From Streptomyces sp. NBC_01460 (GTDB lineage Bacteria > Actinomycetota > Actinomycetes > Streptomycetales > Streptomycetaceae): a DNA stretch of 64,000 nucleotides. Of this stretch, positions 1-11,542 are shown in pieces; position 1 is the stretch's first letter, and every line of letters begins with the position of its first letter. The position numbers and the translations under genes were made by a program. A model generated the notes under the pieces. It was not told where the DNA came from, did not search any database, and saw only the letters and a program-made list of their open reading frames with translations. The stretch spans positions 5,766,001 through 5,830,000 of the forward strand of contig NZ_CP109473.1 in assembly GCF_036227405.1 (NCBI RefSeq), read 5' to 3'.

Positions 1-742
1 TCCCGTTCATCGTCTCGGCGAACTTCACGATCACCGCGGCCATCGCCGAGGAGCGTGCCGAGTAGGCGTCGGCGGCCCTCCGGCGGTAACTCCGCACCAG
101 CAGGTACAGGGGGGCGAAGGAGGCCACCGCGATGGCGCCGATACCGAGGTCGAGCCAGAGCAGCATCAGGGAGATCGCCACGAACGACAGGACCACCCCG
201 ATGAGCTCCTGCAGCCCTTCGCTGAGCAGTTCCCGCAGGGATTCCACGTCCGTGGTCGAGCGGGAGATCAGCCGGCCCGAGGTGTAGCGCTCGTGGAAGT
301 CCACGCTCAGCGACTGCGCGTGACGGAAGATCCGGCCGCGCAGGTCGAGCAGCACGTCCTGGTTGATCCGCGCGGCCGCCCGGATGAAGGCGTACTGGAG
401 CAGCCCCGCGCCGGCCGCGCACACCGCGTACCCGATGCCCACGGCCACCAGCGGCCCGTAGTCGTGGGCGCGGAACGCGGGTACACCGCTGTCGATGGCG
501 TACGCCACCAGCAGCGGGCCGGCCTGCACGGCGGCCTGCTGGACGAGCAGCAGGAGCGACGCCACCACCACCCTGGCCCGCAGCGGTGCCAGCAGGGAGG
601 CGAGCAGGGACCGGGTGGCACCGGGAGGAGTGGGCAGGGCGTCGGCGTCGAACGGGTCCTCGCCCTCCGCGCCCCGTCCGGGGCCCTTCCCGGGCAGGTC
701 CTCGTCGGCGAGGGCCGGTCCGTCGGCGGTCGTGCTGGTCAT
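1..742 (-). CDS. ABC exporter half-transporter, transmembrane part (partial, runs off window start)
   Basis: The gene enters from the left edge and is read leftwards from an ATG at 742. About 247 codons are visible, starting MTSTTADGPALADEDLPG. After a charged ~40-residue cytoplasmic leader there are hydrophobic helices (about residues 45-75 and 90-115), then the type I exporter signature HERYTSGRLISRSTTDVESL, so this is the membrane domain of a fused TMD-NBD exporter. The ATPase domain lies outside the window. Its start overlaps the stop of the upstream half-transporter (739-2541) by ATGA, so the two are translationally coupled and probably form a heterodimer. The substrate cannot be read from the sequence. 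Confidence 0.88.
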   Translation of the reverse strand, partial: MTSTTADGPALADEDLPGKGPGRGAEGEDPFDADALPTPPGATRSLLASLLAPLRARVVVASLLLLVQQAAVQAGPLLVAYAIDSGVPAFRAHDYGPLVAVGIGYAVCAAGAGLLQYAFIRAAARINQDVLLDLRGRIFRHAQSLSVDFHERYTSGRLISRSTTDVESLRELLSEGLQELIGVVLSFVAISLMLLWLDLGIGAIAVASFAPLYLLVRSYRRRAADAYSARSSAMAAVIVKFAETMNG

Positions 743-2541
743 CGGGTGCTGCCCTCCTCGGGAACGAGGACGTGTCCGTCCCCGGCGCCCGACATCAGCC
801 AGGCGTACTCGGCGTTGGTGCGCAGGAGTTCCTGATGGGTCCCCACGGCGCTGATCCGGCCCTCGGACAGCAGGGCCACCCGGTCGGCCAGCATCACGGT
901 GGACGGCCGGTGGGCGACGACCACCGCGGTCGTCTCCTCCAGTACGCGCCGCAGCGCCGCCTCCACCAGCGTCTCCGTATGCACGTCCAGGGCGGAGAGC
1001 GGGTCGTCGAGGACCAGGAAGCGCGGTGTGCCGACGACGGCGCGGGCCAGGGCGAGGCGCTGCCGCTGGCCCCCGGAGAGGCTCAGGCCCTGCTCGCCGA
1101 CCTGCGTGTCGACGCCCTGCGGGAGGTCGTGCACGAAGTCGGCCTGGGCGACCGACAGCGCCCGGTGCAGCTCCTGCGCGCTCGCGCCCTCCGCGCCCAT
1201 CAGCACGTTCTCCCCGACGGTCGCCGAGAAGAGGGTCGGTTCCTCGAAGGCCACCGACACCAGCTCGCGCAGCCGGGACCGCTCCATGCCGGCGATGTCC
1301 TCACCGTCCAGCAGGATCCGGCCTCCGGTGACCTCGTGCAGCCGGGGGACGAGCGCCGTCAGCGTCGTCTTCCCGGACCCCGTGGCCCCCACCAGGGCCA
1401 TCGTCTCCCCGGGGCGGATCCGCAGGTCGATCCGGGCCAGGACGGGCGGTGAGCCCGGCTCGGCGTCGGGGTAGCGGAATTCGACCCCGTCGAAGACGAT
1501 GCCCGCTCCCGCCTCCCCGGCCCCGGCGCCCGGCCCCTCGGGCTCCTGCTCCTCCGCGGCGTCCATGACCTCGAAGTAGCGGTCGGCGGCCGTCGCCGAC
1601 TCCTGGCTCATCGCGAGCAGGAAGCCGATCGAGTCGACGGGCCAGCGCAGGGCCAGGGCCGTCGAGAGGAACGCGACGAGTGTCCCCGCCGACAGACCGC
1701 CGTCCGCGACCTCGATCGTGCCGAGCACCAGCGCGGCGCCGATCGCCAGTTCGGGGATGGCGGTGACGAGCGCCCAGATGCCCGCGAGCAGACGGGCCTT
1801 GCCCAGCTCCGTCGTACGCAGCCGCCGGGCGAGCGAGCGGAAGGCCAGCGCCTGGCTGCGGTTGCGGCCGAACCCCTTGACGATGCGGATGCCCAGCACG
1901 CTCTCCTCGACGACCGTCGTCAGATCGCCGACCTGGTCCTGGGCCCTGCGCGCCACCAGCGCGTACTTCGTCTCGAAGAGCGAGCACAGGATCATCAGGG
2001 GGACCGCGGGAGCGAGCAGCACCAGCCCCAGGGACCACTCCTGGGCGAAGAGGATGACGAAACCGACCAGGATCGTCGTGCTGTTGACCAGGAGGAACGT
2101 CAGCGGGAAGGCCAGGAACATCCTCATCAGCATCAGATCCGTGGTCCCGCGCGAGAGCAGCTGCCCCGACGGCCAGCGGTCGTGGAACGCCACGGGCAGC
2201 CGCTGCAGATGGCGGTAGAGGTCGGCGCGCATCGACGCCTCCACACCGGCCAGCGGCCGGGCCACGAGCCACCGCCGGAGCCCGAACAGCCCCGCCTCGA
2301 CGATCCCCAGCAGCAGCAGGTAGAGCGCCCCCAGCCATACCCCGCCCGGATCGCGGTCCGCGACGGGGCCGTCCACCATCCACTTCAGGACCAGCGGGAT
2401 CACCAGGGTGAGACAGGAGGCGAGCACCGCCACGAGGGCGGCACCGATCCAGCGCGCACGCACCGGTCTGACGTAGGGCCACAGTCGCAGGAGTGAGCGC
2501 ACGGCGGACCGTTCCGTGGGCTCTGCAGGCTTTTCGGGCAT
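739..2541 (-). CDS. ABC exporter half-transporter, fused TMD-NBD (heterodimer partner)
   Basis: This is a 600-residue protein with about six transmembrane helices (residues ~20-310) followed by an ATPase domain (~350-590). Visible motifs are Walker A GATGSGKTT, signature LSGGQRQR, and an H-loop in VVAHRPS. Walker B reads FLVLDDPLSALD, so the catalytic Glu is replaced by Asp, as in the degenerate site of heterodimeric exporters such as TM287/288. Gene 1-742 follows with an ATGA overlap and should be the partner. The cargo (drug, lipid or peptide) is unknown. The divergent 153-bp gap to 2695 should hold the promoter. Confidence 0.9.
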   Translation of the reverse strand: MPEKPAEPTERSAVRSLLRLWPYVRPVRARWIGAALVAVLASCLTLVIPLVLKWMVDGPVADRDPGGVWLGALYLLLLGIVEAGLFGLRRWLVARPLAGVEASMRADLYRHLQRLPVAFHDRWPSGQLLSRGTTDLMLMRMFLAFPLTFLLVNSTTILVGFVILFAQEWSLGLVLLAPAVPLMILCSLFETKYALVARRAQDQVGDLTTVVEESVLGIRIVKGFGRNRSQALAFRSLARRLRTTELGKARLLAGIWALVTAIPELAIGAALVLGTIEVADGGLSAGTLVAFLSTALALRWPVDSIGFLLAMSQESATAADRYFEVMDAAEEQEPEGPGAGAGEAGAGIVFDGVEFRYPDAEPGSPPVLARIDLRIRPGETMALVGATGSGKTTLTALVPRLHEVTGGRILLDGEDIAGMERSRLRELVSVAFEEPTLFSATVGENVLMGAEGASAQELHRALSVAQADFVHDLPQGVDTQVGEQGLSLSGGQRQRLALARAVVGTPRFLVLDDPLSALDVHTETLVEAALRRVLEETTAVVVAHRPSTVMLADRVALLSEGRISAVGTHQELLRTNAEYAWLMSGAGDGHVLVPEEGSTR

Positions 2542-2694
2542 CAGGACCGAGCTTATGGTTCACCACTGACATCGCTCACGTGATTTTCCGGTCACCCGCC
2601 GGTGGTCGGAGCAGCCGGTCAACCGATCGGCTGATGCGCTTCCGAGCGTGACGGCGGATACCGGCGCCGCCCGTCCGCCGGAATCCTTGCGGGC

Positions 2695-3603
2695 ATGGCA
2701 ATCATCGAAGTGCACGGGGTCCACAAGGCCTACGGCGGCCGCCCCGCGGTCGACGGGGTCGGTTTCTCCGTCGAGGAGGGGGAGATCTTCGGGATCCTCG
2801 GACCCAACGGAGCCGGCAAGACCACCACCGTCGAATGCGTCGAGGGGCTGCGGGTCCCGGACTCGGGCACCGTCCGGGTCGCCGGGCTCGATCCCGCCAC
2901 CGAACGCCACGCGGTCACCCAGCTGCTGGGGGCGCAGCTCCAGGAGAGCGAGCTCCAGCCCAAGCTGACCGTCGGTGAGGCCCTGGAGCTCTACAGCGCC
3001 TTCTATCCGCGTCCCGCGGACCGGAACGCGCTCGCCGAACGGCTCGGGCTCACCGAGCACCTCGGCCGCCGCTTCGGCAAGCTGTCCGGCGGCCAGAAGC
3101 AGCGGCTCTTCATCGCGCTCGCGCTCATCGGCAACCCGAGGGTGGTCGTGCTGGACGAGCTCACCACCGGCCTCGACCCCCGCGCGCGCAGGGACACCTG
3201 GCGCCTCATCGAGGAGATCCGGGACAGCGGGGTGACCGTCCTGCTGGTCACCCACTTCATGGAGGAGGCCCAGCGGCTCTGCGACCGGGTCGCGGTGATC
3301 GACAAGGGCCGGGTCGTCGCGCTCGACACCCCGGGCGGGCTGATCGGCGGAGCGGCGGGATCGACCGCCATCTCCTTCATCCCCTCGGAGCCGATCGCGT
3401 ACACCGAACTCGACGCGCTGCCCGGCACCGTCTCCGTCGACATGACCGACCCCGGCGGCCAGGTGGTGATCCACGGCACGGACGACACCGCCAACGCCGT
3501 GATCACGCTCCTCGCCCGCCACCGCATCACGGCCCGCCGGCTGCGCGTCGCGGAGGCGGGCCTGGACGACGTATTCCTCGACCTCACGGAACAGGCCTCC
3601 TGA
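2695..3603 (+). CDS. ABC transporter ATP-binding protein (DrrA-like, exporter type)
   Basis: This 302-residue ATPase energises export by the membrane protein encoded directly downstream. Walker A is GPNGAGKTT, the signature is LSGGQKQR, and Walker B is VVVLDELTTGLDP with the catalytic Glu present. The ~80-residue extension after the NBD (from about 220) is typical of DrrA/NatA-like export ATPases. The ATG at 2695 begins MAIIEVHGVHKAYGG. The permease starts 2 bp after the stop, and a histidine kinase and response regulator follow, which is the usual layout for a two-component-controlled export pump in Streptomyces. The substrate is unknown. Confidence 0.92.
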   Translation: MAIIEVHGVHKAYGGRPAVDGVGFSVEEGEIFGILGPNGAGKTTTVECVEGLRVPDSGTVRVAGLDPATERHAVTQLLGAQLQESELQPKLTVGEALELYSAFYPRPADRNALAERLGLTEHLGRRFGKLSGGQKQRLFIALALIGNPRVVVLDELTTGLDPRARRDTWRLIEEIRDSGVTVLLVTHFMEEAQRLCDRVAVIDKGRVVALDTPGGLIGGAAGSTAISFIPSEPIAYTELDALPGTVSVDMTDPGGQVVIHGTDDTANAVITLLARHRITARRLRVAEAGLDDVFLDLTEQAS

Positions 3604-3605
3604 CC

Positions 3606-4376
3606 ATGACCGCCATGAACACGACCGCGCCCCGCCCCGCCCCGCTCGCCGCCGTCCTCAGGACGGAGACCCGGCTCTTCCTGCGTGAACCCGGCAGCCT
3701 GTTCTGGATCCTCGTCTTCCCGGCCGTCCTGATGACGATCCTGGGCCTGATCCCCTCCTTCAGGAAGGCCGACGAGGCCCTCGGCGGCCGCAGCGTCATC
3801 GACCTGTACGTACCGGTGGCCGTCCTGCTGGCCATGATCATGGCCGGGCTCCAGGCCATGCCGCCGGTCCTCACCGGATACCGGGAACGCGGCATCCTGC
3901 GCCGGATGTCGGCCACGCCGGTGCGTCCCTCGGCCCTGCTCGCCGCCCAGATCGTGCTGCACGGCGCGGCGTCCCTGGGCTCCGCGGCCCTCGTCCTGGC
4001 CGTCGGACGCGTCGCGTTCGGTGTACGGCTGCCGGGGCAGGTGTTCGGCTACCTGCTGGCCCTCCTCCTCGCCGTCGCCTGCGTCCTCGCCCTCGGCGCG
4101 ACCATCTGCGCGCTGTCCCGGACGTCCAGGATCGCGACGGCGGTCGGATCGGTGGCCTACCTCCTGATGATGTTCACCGCCGGGGTCTGGGTGCCCGTCC
4201 AGACCATGCCGGACCTGCTGCGCGGCATCGTCGAGCTCACTCCGTTCGGCGCCGCCTCCCAGGCCCTCGACCAGGCGGCCTCGGGCGACTGGCCGGGCCT
4301 CGCGCACCTCGGCGTCATGGTGGTGTGGACCGCGGCCCTGGGCACCGCCTCGACCCGGCTCTTCCGCTGGGAGTGA
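3606..4376 (+). CDS. ABC-2 type transporter permease (DrrB-like)
   Basis: This 256-residue integral membrane protein is the permease partner of the preceding ATPase. It has six hydrophobic segments (first FWILVFPAVLMTILGLIP at about 33-50) and the ABC-2 segment GYRERGILRRMSATPVRP, typical of daunorubicin-resistance-type permeases. An alternative ATG lies three codons in (MTAMNTT); I keep the first. The gap to the upstream gene is 2 bp, so the pair is co-translated. The histidine kinase starts 58 bp downstream, so pump and sensor are probably one transcription unit. Confidence 0.9.
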   Translation: MTAMNTTAPRPAPLAAVLRTETRLFLREPGSLFWILVFPAVLMTILGLIPSFRKADEALGGRSVIDLYVPVAVLLAMIMAGLQAMPPVLTGYRERGILRRMSATPVRPSALLAAQIVLHGAASLGSAALVLAVGRVAFGVRLPGQVFGYLLALLLAVACVLALGATICALSRTSRIATAVGSVAYLLMMFTAGVWVPVQTMPDLLRGIVELTPFGAASQALDQAASGDWPGLAHLGVMVVWTAALGTASTRLFRWE

Positions 4377-4433
4377 CCGCGGCACCGTGTACGGGGGAGA
4401 CTGGGCCGGGGGCGGGACCGGGGGAGGGGTGTC

Positions 4434-5687
4434 ATGGGCGGCGTCAGGACGGTCGAGCAGCGCTGGGAGCAGTTCCACCGGCACGGTCCGAACGCACTGC
4501 TCGGCATCGGCGCCCTGATGGCCGCGCTCTCCGCGGACCTCATCGGGATGTCCGGAGCCGACCGGTACACCACGGCCGGCCTCCTCGTGGCGGCCTCCGC
4601 GCTCCAGCTGTGGTGGGGCCGGGCCAGGTCCCGGGCCCCCGCGCGAGGGACCGCCGCCCGGAGCTACTACGTGCTGCGGACCCTGATCGCGTTCGCGCTC
4701 TGCTGGTACAACCCGTTCTTCTCCGTCTTCGCCATATCCGGCTACTTCGACATCGTCGAACTGGTGCCCGGACGCTTCGTGCGCGCCGGTCTGTTCTGCA
4801 CCGCCGTCACCATGGCCGGCAGTCAGTCCGGCAGCGGCATGCCTCCCGCCTCCCTCACCAACTGGGCCGCCTTCGGAGCGCTGTTGGTCCTGCACTTCTC
4901 CCTCGCCCTGCTCTTCGGCAACATCAGCGCCCGGGAGACGGAGCGGACCGAGCGTCAGACCGCGACCATCACCGAGCTGGAGCGCGCCAACAACCGTCTG
5001 GAGCAAGCACTCTCCGAGAACGCGGCCCTGCACGCCCAGCTCCTGCTCCAGGCACGGGAGGCCGGCGTGGCCGACGAGCGGAGGCGGCTCGCCGCAGAGA
5101 TCCACGACACCCTCGCGCAGGGCCTCACCGGGATCATCGCCCAGCTCCAGGCCGTCACCTCGACCGAGGACCCCGCCCAGGCCCGTGAGCACCTCGACCG
5201 CGCGGCAGGGCTCGCCCGGCACAGCCTCGGCGAGGCCCGCCGCTCCGTGCACGACCTCGTACCGGCCGCGCTGGTCCACGACGACCTGCCCGGAGCGCTG
5301 AAGAAGACGGTCACCGGATGGGCGGAGCGCACCGGCGTACGGGCGGACCTCACCGTCACCGGCACCGTCGAGCCGCTCCACGACGAGGTCGGCGCCACCC
5401 TGCTCCGCATCGCGGAGGAGGCACTCGCCAACACGGCCCGGCACGCCGGGGCGGCACGGGCCGGCGTGACCCTCTCCTACATGGGCGACGAGGTCACCCT
5501 GGACATCCGCGACGACGGCTGCGGCTTCGACCCGGCGGCCCTGCCCCCGCGCAGCGGCACGGGAGGCTTCGGACTCGGCGGGATGCGGGCCCGCGCCGAG
5601 CGGATCGCGGGGACGGCCGAGATCGAGACGGAGCCCGGGCAGGGCACGGCCGTCTCCGCCCGGGTGCCGCTGGTGCGGCGTAACTGA
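4434..5687 (+). CDS. Sensor histidine kinase, NarL/DesK type (HisKA_3)
   Basis: This 417-residue membrane sensor kinase has about five or six N-terminal helices (residues ~20-172), a coiled-coil linker (~175-210), and a HisKA_3 dimerisation domain with the phospho-acceptor His224 in AAEIHDTLAQGL. The C-terminal HATPase_c domain carries the N box (EEALANTARHA) and G box (IRDDGCGFD). No large extracellular sensor domain is seen, so the signal is probably membrane-borne. The response regulator follows 21 bp downstream and is its evident partner. The ABC pump upstream is the likely regulated target, as in other cell-envelope detox modules, but that is inference. Confidence 0.92.
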   Translation: MGGVRTVEQRWEQFHRHGPNALLGIGALMAALSADLIGMSGADRYTTAGLLVAASALQLWWGRARSRAPARGTAARSYYVLRTLIAFALCWYNPFFSVFAISGYFDIVELVPGRFVRAGLFCTAVTMAGSQSGSGMPPASLTNWAAFGALLVLHFSLALLFGNISARETERTERQTATITELERANNRLEQALSENAALHAQLLLQAREAGVADERRRLAAEIHDTLAQGLTGIIAQLQAVTSTEDPAQAREHLDRAAGLARHSLGEARRSVHDLVPAALVHDDLPGALKKTVTGWAERTGVRADLTVTGTVEPLHDEVGATLLRIAEEALANTARHAGAARAGVTLSYMGDEVTLDIRDDGCGFDPAALPPRSGTGGFGLGGMRARAERIAGTAEIETEPGQGTAVSARVPLVRRN

Positions 5688-5708
5688 CGGCCGGTAACCT
5701 GGGCCGCC

Positions 5709-6365
5709 ATGACCGGGACCACGGGAAACGCGCGCGTCATCACCCTGCTCGTCGTCGACGACCACCCCGTCGTACGGGACGGTCTGCGCGGGATGTTCGC
5801 CTCGGCCCCCGGCTTCGAGGTGCTCGGCGAGGCCGCCGACGGGGTGGCCGCCGTGGAGCTCACGGCCGCTCTGGACCCCGACGTCGTCCTGATGGACCTG
5901 CGGATGCCCGGCGGCGGCGGTGTGGCCGCCATCGCCGAACTGGCCCGGCTCGGCGCCCGGTCCAGGGTGCTCGTCCTCACCACGTACGACACCGACTCCG
6001 ACACCCTGCCCGCCATCGAGGCGGGCGCGACCGGCTACCTGCTCAAGGACGCGCCCCGCGAGGAGCTCTTCACCGCCGTGCGCGCGGCCGCGGAGGGCCG
6101 CGCGGTGCTGTCGCCGGCCGTGGCCTCACGCCTCATCTCGCGGGTGCGCACCCCGGCCGCACCCGCGCGCGAACCGCTGTCCGCGCGCGAGCGCGAGGTG
6201 CTCCGGCTCGTCGCCCGGGGAACCTCGAACCGGGAGATCGCCGCCGAGCTGTTCATCAGCGAGGCGACCGTGAAGACCCATCTCACCCACGTCTTCGCCA
6301 AGCTGGGCGCGAAGGACCGGGCCGCCGCCGTCGCCACCGCCTACGAGCGGGGCATCCTCGGCTGA
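5709..6365 (+). CDS. Response regulator, NarL/LuxR family
   Basis: This 218-residue protein has an N-terminal receiver domain with the acidic pocket (Asp17/Asp18 in VVDDHP), phospho-acceptor Asp63 in VLMDLRMPGG and the conserved Lys in LLKDAPREEL. A LuxR-type HTH follows (~150-215, LSAREREVLRLVARGTSN, ending EATVKTHLTHVFAKLGAKDR). It pairs with the kinase encoded 21 bp upstream. By analogy with neighbouring-pump systems it probably controls the ABC exporter at 2695-4376. It ends 9 bp before the convergent stop of glgX. Confidence 0.94.
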   Translation: MTGTTGNARVITLLVVDDHPVVRDGLRGMFASAPGFEVLGEAADGVAAVELTAALDPDVVLMDLRMPGGGGVAAIAELARLGARSRVLVLTTYDTDSDTLPAIEAGATGYLLKDAPREELFTAVRAAAEGRAVLSPAVASRLISRVRTPAAPAREPLSAREREVLRLVARGTSNREIAAELFISEATVKTHLTHVFAKLGAKDRAAAVATAYERGILG

Positions 6366-6374
6366 CCCGGTCCG

Positions 6375-8609
<2,235 letters not shown>

Positions 8610-8764
8610 CTCTCAGCCTCCTGCGGCTCGTAGGAGCGGCCACCCGTAGGGAGGAGTACGCGGCGTCCCGGCCGCGGCCTTCCTGGCGGTGTCCTCCCCT
8701 CTGTTCTGCCCACCGGGGGGCCCGCACTCACGTTTCCCCGGAGCGGCGGTGTCGTTGGGGGAGC

Positions 8765-9985
8765 GTGAACCACGTAGCGAAGAGAGCGCGGGCCGGCTCG
8801 GCCGCCGTGCTGACATGGGCAGGACTGTTCACCGTGCTGGCCGTACTGACCGGCTGCACCGGGACCGGGTCGTTCTTCGGGGACGACCGCGCACCCGGGG
8901 ACGCCATCCGGATCGTCCCCGAGGACGGCGCCGAGAACGTCGGGGCGGGCAGCCGGCTGGAGGTGACCGTCCCCGACGGGCGCCTGGAGCGGGTGAAGGT
9001 GGTGCGGACGGAGGACGCGGAGCATCAGGAGGTGCCGGGCCGGATCGCCGGGGACGGCCGTTCCTGGAAGCCCCGGGACGACGGGTACCGGCTCGGGCTG
9101 GCCGGAAAGTACAGCGTGGAGGCCGTCGCCGTCGACGGCGACGGCCATCGCTCGGCCCGCAGCACCACGTTCACCACGCTGGTCCCCAAGGACCGCTTCA
9201 TCGGCTACTTCAAGCCGGAGAACCGCTCCACCGTGGGCACCGGCATGATCGTCTCCTTCGACTTCAACCGGCCCGTCACCCACCGTGCCGCGGTGGAGAA
9301 GGCCATCAGGATCACCACGGATCCCGAGGTCGAGGTGGTCGGCCACTGGTTCGGCAAGGACCGCCTGGACTTCCGCCCCGCCGCCTACTGGGAACCGGGC
9401 ACCGAGGTCACCGTCGACGTGGGCCTGCGCGACGTCGAGGGCGCGGCGGGCGTGTACGGCAGTCAGCGGAAGAAGGTGACCTTCCGGGTGGGACGCTCCC
9501 AGACGTCCGTGGTGGACGCGGCGGCGCACACCATGGAGGTGAGCCGCGACGGCGAGGTCGTCAGCAGCGTGCCGATCACGGCGGGCGCGGCGAAGACCAC
9601 GACGTACAACGGGAAGATGGTGGTCTCCGAGCTGCACGACGTGACCCGCATGGACGGCAGCACCGTCGGCTTCGGCGGTGAGTACGACATCAAGGACGTC
9701 CCGCACGCCATCCGGCTGACGAAGTCCGGCACGTTCCTGCACGGCAACTACTGGGAGTCCCCGGACATCTTCGGCTCCGAGAACACCAGCCACGGGTGCA
9801 TCGGACTCCGCGACGTGAAGGGAGGCGGCTCGGACACACCGGCCGGCTGGTTCTTCGAGCGGACGCTCGTGGGCGACGTCGTCGAGGTGATCAACTCCGC
9901 GGACGCCACCGTCGCTCCGGACAACGGCCTCGGCGGCTGGAACGTCGGCTGGGCGCGGTGGAAGGCGGGTTCGGCCCTGCGCTGA
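8765..9985 (+). CDS. L,D-transpeptidase, lipoprotein (Ig-like domains + YkuD), paralogue 1
   Basis: This predicted lipoprotein makes 3-3 cross-links in peptidoglycan. I choose GTG 8765 because it gives a charged leader and a lipobox (LAVLTGC). The open frame extends upstream to 8516 but that part has no signal-like character. Two Ig-like/BID domains (about 45-225) carry the typical TTFTTLVPKDRFIGY segment. The C-terminal YkuD domain has the HGNYW and NTSHGCIGLRD motifs with catalytic Cys345. The protein is 406 aa. A paralogue follows 226 bp downstream. The Shine-Dalgarno (GGGGGAG) is unusually close to this GTG, so the start is slightly uncertain. Confidence 0.93.
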   Translation: MNHVAKRARAGSAAVLTWAGLFTVLAVLTGCTGTGSFFGDDRAPGDAIRIVPEDGAENVGAGSRLEVTVPDGRLERVKVVRTEDAEHQEVPGRIAGDGRSWKPRDDGYRLGLAGKYSVEAVAVDGDGHRSARSTTFTTLVPKDRFIGYFKPENRSTVGTGMIVSFDFNRPVTHRAAVEKAIRITTDPEVEVVGHWFGKDRLDFRPAAYWEPGTEVTVDVGLRDVEGAAGVYGSQRKKVTFRVGRSQTSVVDAAAHTMEVSRDGEVVSSVPITAGAAKTTTYNGKMVVSELHDVTRMDGSTVGFGGEYDIKDVPHAIRLTKSGTFLHGNYWESPDIFGSENTSHGCIGLRDVKGGGSDTPAGWFFERTLVGDVVEVINSADATVAPDNGLGGWNVGWARWKAGSALR

Positions 9986-10027
9986 CCCCGGGTCCGACCT
10001 GCGAAGGTCCCGGGTCCGGCCCGCGAC

Positions 10028-10054
10028 GGTCCCGGAGGCGGCGCCTCCGGGACC
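10028..10054 (+). terminator. Perfect GC-rich hairpin after the first L,D-transpeptidase gene
   Basis: The arms GGTCCCGGAGGCG and CGCCTCCGGGACC are separated by one base (effective loop 3) and lie 43 bp after the stop codon. There is no T-run, as is usual for Streptomyces terminators. The hairpin separates the two tandem paralogues into distinct transcripts. Confidence 0.65.
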
Positions 10055-10211
10055 ATCGGACAGTGGTCCGGGACCACTTGGGACGGAACGGTGACATTCC
10101 GGGGGAGTTCTCCTCGCGCGCGGTGTGATTATCTTGCGCCGAGCACGCATGTACAGCGTGCGGGAGTGCGGGCCATGGCGGGGCCAGGCCGTGCGAGGGG
10201 AGACGACCACA

Positions 10212-11462
10212 TTGAACGGGCAGCCGATATCGGGGGCATGGGCCGGCGCGAGCGGGGAACGGCGCGGGCGCGGAGCCCGCGCACTCCCGGCACTGGCACT
10301 GGGCGCGCTGCTGTTGCTGGTGACCGCGTGCGGCGGCAGCGGAGCCGCCGCCGAGAAGGACGGCAAGGGGGCGGGCGCGAAGACCGAGGACACCAGCGCC
10401 TCGCAGGCGGTGGTGACCATCGCGCCCAAGGACGGCGCCGACGACGTGGCGACCAGCGGGGCACTGAAGGTCTCGGCGGCCAAGGGCACGCTGAGCACGG
10501 TCAAGGTCGCCGACCCCAAAGGCAAGGAGGTCGGGGGCAGGATCGCCAAGGACGGCCTGAGCTGGGTGCCCGACCGCCACCTGGCCGCCGCGACCAAGTA
10601 CACCGTGCACGCGGTCGCCAAGGACGCGAAGGGCCGCCAGTCGGCCAAGGACACCAGTTTCACCACGCTGGTCCCGCAGAACACCTTCATCGGCCAGTAC
10701 ACGCCCGAGGACGGTTCGACCGTCGGCGTGGGCATGCCGGTGTCGATCCACTTCACCCGCGGCATCACCGACCCGGCAGCCGTCGAGAAGGCGATCGCCG
10801 TCACGGCCGAGCCCGCCGTGGAGATCGAACCCCACTGGTTCGGCAACGACCGCCTCGACTTCCGCCCCGAGGACTACTGGGCGGCGGGCACGAAGGTCAC
10901 CCTGCGCCTCGACCTCGACGGCGTCGAGGGACGGCCCGGGGTCTACGGCAAGCAGGCCAAGACCGTGAAGTTCACCGTCGGCCGCAGCCAGGTCTCCACG
11001 GTCGACGCGAGTTCCCACCGGATGAAGGTCGTCCGCGACGGCAAGCAGATCAAGGACATCCCGATCTCCGCGGGTGCCCCGGCCACGACCACGTACAACG
11101 GCCAGATGGTCATCAGCGAGAAGCTCAAGGTGACCCGGATGAACGGTGACACCGTCGGCTTCGGCGGCGAGTACGACATCAAGGACGTGCCGCACGCGAT
11201 GCGCCTGTCGACGTCGGGGACCTTCATCCACGGCAACTACTGGGGCGGGTCGGGCATCTTCGGCACGACCAACACCAGCCACGGCTGCGTCGGTCTGCGG
11301 GACGTGCGCGGGGCCTGGGACAGCAAGACCCCGGCCGCCTGGCTCTTCGACAACTCCCTGATCGGCGACGTCGTCATCGTGAAGAACTCCGAGGACAAGG
11401 TGATCCAGCCCGACAACGGCCTCAACGGCTGGAACATGGACTGGTCGGAGTGGATCAAGTAG
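10212..11462 (+). CDS. L,D-transpeptidase, lipoprotein (Ig-like domains + YkuD), paralogue 2
   Basis: This is a tandem paralogue of the preceding gene with the same architecture: a lipoprotein signal ending LLLVTACGG, two Ig-like/BID domains and a YkuD catalytic domain with HGNYWGG, NTSHGCVGLRD and catalytic Cys359. I place the start at TTG 10212 because GAGGGGAG sits about 9 bases upstream and translation gives a clean signal peptide. The frame is open back to ATG 10125, and GTG 10191 is another option. The protein is 416 aa from TTG. The two copies match almost word for word around the active site and diverge most in the N-terminal linker. Confidence 0.92.
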   Translation: MNGQPISGAWAGASGERRGRGARALPALALGALLLLVTACGGSGAAAEKDGKGAGAKTEDTSASQAVVTIAPKDGADDVATSGALKVSAAKGTLSTVKVADPKGKEVGGRIAKDGLSWVPDRHLAAATKYTVHAVAKDAKGRQSAKDTSFTTLVPQNTFIGQYTPEDGSTVGVGMPVSIHFTRGITDPAAVEKAIAVTAEPAVEIEPHWFGNDRLDFRPEDYWAAGTKVTLRLDLDGVEGRPGVYGKQAKTVKFTVGRSQVSTVDASSHRMKVVRDGKQIKDIPISAGAPATTTYNGQMVISEKLKVTRMNGDTVGFGGEYDIKDVPHAMRLSTSGTFIHGNYWGGSGIFGTTNTSHGCVGLRDVRGAWDSKTPAAWLFDNSLIGDVVIVKNSEDKVIQPDNGLNGWNMDWSEWIK

Positions 11463-11475
11463 ATCCCGCCGTACG

Positions 11476-11517
11476 GAGGGGCCCGGCGCTGTGACCAACG
11501 GCACCGGGTCCCTCCGC
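11476..11517 (+). terminator. Imperfect hairpin after the second L,D-transpeptidase gene
   Basis: GGAGGGGCCCGG pairs with CCGGGTCCCTCC around a 16-18 nt loop, starting 14 bp after the stop codon. It is a probable terminator without a T-run, directly ahead of the enoyl-CoA hydratase gene. Confidence 0.5.
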
Positions 11518-11542
11518 GTTAGCGGCGGTTAACCTGCCTCCC

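Noticed and set aside
3003..5765. A 920-codon open frame on the minus strand
   Set aside because: It is the opposite-strand shadow of the DrrAB-like exporter and histidine kinase genes. Translation is Gly/Arg/Asp/Pro-rich without domains, an effect of very high third-position GC.
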